A stretch of DNA of 7,966 nucleotides from UBA7398 sp963978235 (lineage in GTDB: Bacteria; Actinomycetota; Actinomycetes; Nanopelagicales; Nanopelagicaceae), in contig CAXBQM010000055.1 of assembly GCA_963978235.1 (NCBI GenBank), positions 1 through 7,966 on the forward strand, read 5' to 3'. A program made the translations under genes and the position numbers. Every line of letters starts with the position of its first letter. Positions within the stretch are counted from its first letter, which is position 1. Below the pieces are notes generated by a model that saw only the letters and a program-made list of their open reading frames with translations, did no database searches and had not been told where the DNA came from. Positions 6,305 to 7,966 of the stretch are shown piece after piece.

Positions 6305-6310
6305 ACTGTA
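6305..6310 (-). promoter_or_regulatory. Putative -10 box of the secreted-protein gene
   Basis: On the minus strand it reads TACAGT, followed by six bases and the ATG at 6298, the same spacing as at ygfZ and the microprotein gene. It overlaps a weaker plus-strand hexamer TAGACG (6309-6314) five bases before the asparaginase ATG, so both divergent promoters would have to sit in 21 bp. Confidence 0.5.
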
Positions 6311-6319
6311 GACGAGAGG

Positions 6320-7285
6320 ATGTTGCAAGAGAAGATGGCCACGATAAATTCTGGTGGGATTTTGGTCGAAGTAGTTCGACATCAACTCGTGGAATCAGTT
6401 CATAGCGGACATCTTGCGATACTCGATAAAAATGGCAAACCAATTCTGGAAATCGGCGATCAGGAATTTCTGGTTTATCCAAGATCGGCGATTAAAGCGA
6501 TACAAGCCTCAGCAATGGTCAGATGTGGATTGGATCTGGACGATGAACTTCTGGCGTTGGTCTGCGCGAGCCATGCTGGTTCGCAGATTCATCAAACAAA
6601 TGCGCTCAAGATTTTGGCAGGTGGTGGGCTAACAGAAGCCGCACTTTCGAATACTCCGGATAAACCATTAGGGATAACGGAGCGGAAAGAATGGGGCGAT
6701 AAGAAGCCGACGTCACTTGCGGCTAATTGCAGCGGAAAACATGCTGGGATGGTTGTTACCGCAGCGACAAATAATTGGGATGTAGGAAGTTATAGAGATT
6801 CAAACCATCCGCTACAAATTGCATGCCGTGAGGAACTCGAAAAATTAAGTGGCGAGAAGATTTCTACGATCTCGGTTGATGGCTGTGGTGCACCGCTCTT
6901 CGCACTTACTTTCAGTGGGTTAGCTCAAGCGATTCACCATTTGATGATTTCAAAAGATCCAATCCAGCAACGAGTGACGAGCGCATGTAGAAAATATCCA
7001 GAGATGGTTTCTGGACCAGGGCGATTGCCAACTGTGGCGATGCAGAAAGTTGATGGGCTTTTTGTTAAAGATGGCGCAGAAGGCGTGATGGTGGCAGGAC
7101 TTAGTAGTGGCGAGACGATTGTGTGGAAGATGAGTGATGGTTCGCAACGAGGTGCGGGTGCACTTCTCAGCGCTGCGTTAAAACACATCGGAATTGATGT
7201 GGAGTTTGAGCGTGAAAATGTGATGGGCGGCGGCCAAGTTGTAGGAGAAATTCGCGCGAGTAAACTCGTGCGCTATGTCGAGTAA
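6320..7285 (+). CDS. L-asparaginase II family protein (Rhizobium etli AnsA/ReAV type)
   Basis: Hydrolyses asparagine to aspartate and ammonia in the family's characterised members; unrelated to the E. coli AnsA/AnsB fold. The 321 residues match the family's length. Numbering from the second Met (codon 6335), the visible motifs are EVVRHQLVESVHSGHLAI (12-29), the Ser/Lys pair in PRSAIKAIQ (S51, K54), ASHAG (78-82), NCSGKHAGM with C132 and K135, and DGCGAP with D182 and C184. C132, K135 and C184 correspond to the zinc-linked residues of the R. etli enzyme, so the active site appears intact. No signal peptide; cytosolic. I use the ATG at 6320, which has a TAGACG hexamer five bases before it; the in-frame ATG at 6335 is equally possible. 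The 3' end overlaps mshA by 11 bp, suggesting one operon. Together with GlnR it suggests nitrogen recycling from asparagine. Confidence 0.93.
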   Translation: MLQEKMATINSGGILVEVVRHQLVESVHSGHLAILDKNGKPILEIGDQEFLVYPRSAIKAIQASAMVRCGLDLDDELLALVCASHAGSQIHQTNALKILAGGGLTEAALSNTPDKPLGITERKEWGDKKPTSLAANCSGKHAGMVVTAATNNWDVGSYRDSNHPLQIACREELEKLSGEKISTISVDGCGAPLFALTFSGLAQAIHHLMISKDPIQQRVTSACRKYPEMVSGPGRLPTVAMQKVDGLFVKDGAEGVMVAGLSSGETIVWKMSDGSQRGAGALLSAALKHIGIDVEFERENVMGGGQVVGEIRASKLVRYVE

Positions 7286-7966
7286 ATCCACCAAAGCCAA
7301 TCGCGTCGCGACGTTGATGGTGCATACCTCGCCGTTAGAGCAGGCAGGTATCGGCGATGCCGGTGGAATGAATATTTATGTAGTTGAAAGCGCAAAGAAA
7401 ATGGCTGCTTCCGGCGTTGAAGTAGATATTTTCACTCGTTCAACTCAATCAGGCTTACCTGAAGTTGTAGAGCTTGCGCCGGGTGTCAATGTGCGCCACC
7501 TTGAAGCCGGCCCTTATGAAGGAATTTCTAAAGATGAATTGCCATCACAATTATGTGCGTTGACTTCATCATTTATGCATGTGGAAGCGCGTTTTCCGCG
7601 CGGTTATTACGATGTTATTCATTCGCATTATTGGATTTCCGGTCAACTAGGTTGGATGGTTTCGGAGCGAACTGGTATTCCATTAATTCACACCATGCAC
7701 ACGATGGCTAAAGTGAAGAATTTATCGCTCGCCGAAAATGAAACGCCAGAGCCTAATACCCGTGCGATTGGCGAAGAGCAGGTTGTGCACGCTTCGAAAG
7801 CACTAATTGCAAATACTGATGCGGAAGCGGCCGCGTTAGTTTCGTTATATAGCGCCTGCCCAGATGATGTCTATGTAGTCGCGCCAGGTGTTGATCTTTC
7901 AACGTTCAAGATCGGTGCCGGAAAGAAAGTAACGCGCGAGAAACTTAATATTGCTCCGGATGCACT
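7275..7966 (+). CDS. mshA: D-inositol-3-phosphate glycosyltransferase (MshA), 3' partial
   Basis: First committed step of mycothiol synthesis: transfers GlcNAc from UDP-GlcNAc to 1L-myo-inositol 1-phosphate. It is a GT-B, family 4 retaining glycosyltransferase in the cytosol. 230 codons are present, roughly the N-terminal Rossmann domain plus the start of the C-terminal one; full-length proteins are near 420. Recognised motifs: VHTSPLEQAGIGDAGGMNIY (16-35), the inositol-phosphate/nucleotide loop; AGPYEGISKDELP (78-90); VIHSHYWISGQLGW (114-127); IHTMHTMAKVKN (138-149); and VVAPGVDLSTF (201-211). Family members usually read HTAHTLA where this has HTMHTMA, a mild change. The ATG at 7275 is chosen because the conserved strand RVATLMVHTSP begins ten residues in; the later ATG at 7317 would cut it. 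The start lies within the last 11 bp of the asparaginase gene in another frame, and no Shine-Dalgarno is evident. With mshD 5 kb away, two of the pathway's four dedicated steps are in this window. Confidence 0.96.
   Translation, partial: MSSKSTKANRVATLMVHTSPLEQAGIGDAGGMNIYVVESAKKMAASGVEVDIFTRSTQSGLPEVVELAPGVNVRHLEAGPYEGISKDELPSQLCALTSSFMHVEARFPRGYYDVIHSHYWISGQLGWMVSERTGIPLIHTMHTMAKVKNLSLAENETPEPNTRAIGEEQVVHASKALIANTDAEAAALVSLYSACPDDVYVVAPGVDLSTFKIGAGKKVTREKLNIAPDA

Noticed and set aside
6299..6385. A 29-residue extension of the secreted-protein gene to 6385
   Set aside because: It overlaps the asparaginase coding sequence and would place residues before a clean signal peptide beginning at the ATG at 6298.
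1..7966. Mobile element, prophage, CRISPR or defence island
   Set aside because: No transposase, integrase, phage or repeat-spacer pattern; genes are housekeeping types with uniform style and conserved neighbourhood.

Overview
The window looks like a piece of the core chromosome of a streamlined, moderate-GC actinobacterium. Two mycothiol biosynthesis genes (mshD, and mshA at the right edge) and a GlnR-type regulator point to Actinobacteria. The modest GC, the near-absence of intergenic DNA (about 140 bp in four gaps) and probable leaderless transcripts resemble freshwater acI/Nanopelagicales-type genomes. That lineage call is inference; no marker gene was compared.

Layout, left to right: (1) a class III PLP-dependent aminotransferase, 5' end cut by the window edge (+). 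(2) A convergent minus-strand pair, glnR then mshD, overlapping each other by 4 bp; mshD also shares a TTAA with the end of the aminotransferase. (3) A 63-bp divergent promoter region containing a 7-bp inverted repeat. (4) ygfZ on the plus strand, followed by a 40-residue one-helix membrane microprotein whose stop overlaps the start of a nitrobindin-like beta-barrel gene. (5) A minus-strand gene for a 601-residue secreted, cysteine-module protein with a degenerate LytM/M23-like region. (6) Divergent from it, an asparaginase II-family gene whose 3' end overlaps the start of mshA, which runs off the right edge.

Functional themes are thiol redox (mshA makes the first mycothiol intermediate, mshD makes the last step), nitrogen (GlnR regulator, asparaginase releasing ammonia, an aminotransferase), and Fe-S/heme maintenance (YgfZ, nitrobindin). 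As I recall, ygfZ, a nitrobindin-type gene, glnR and mshD also lie close together in Mycobacterium (Rv0811c-Rv0819), so much of the order looks ancestral rather than acquired.

I see no mobile element, CRISPR, phage, tRNA/rRNA or defence system. The less ordinary points are a histidine-rich insertion beside the catalytic region of MshD, the unannotated-looking microprotein, a repeated promoter architecture with a -10 box six bases before the ATG, and the secreted protein with an apparently lost metal site.
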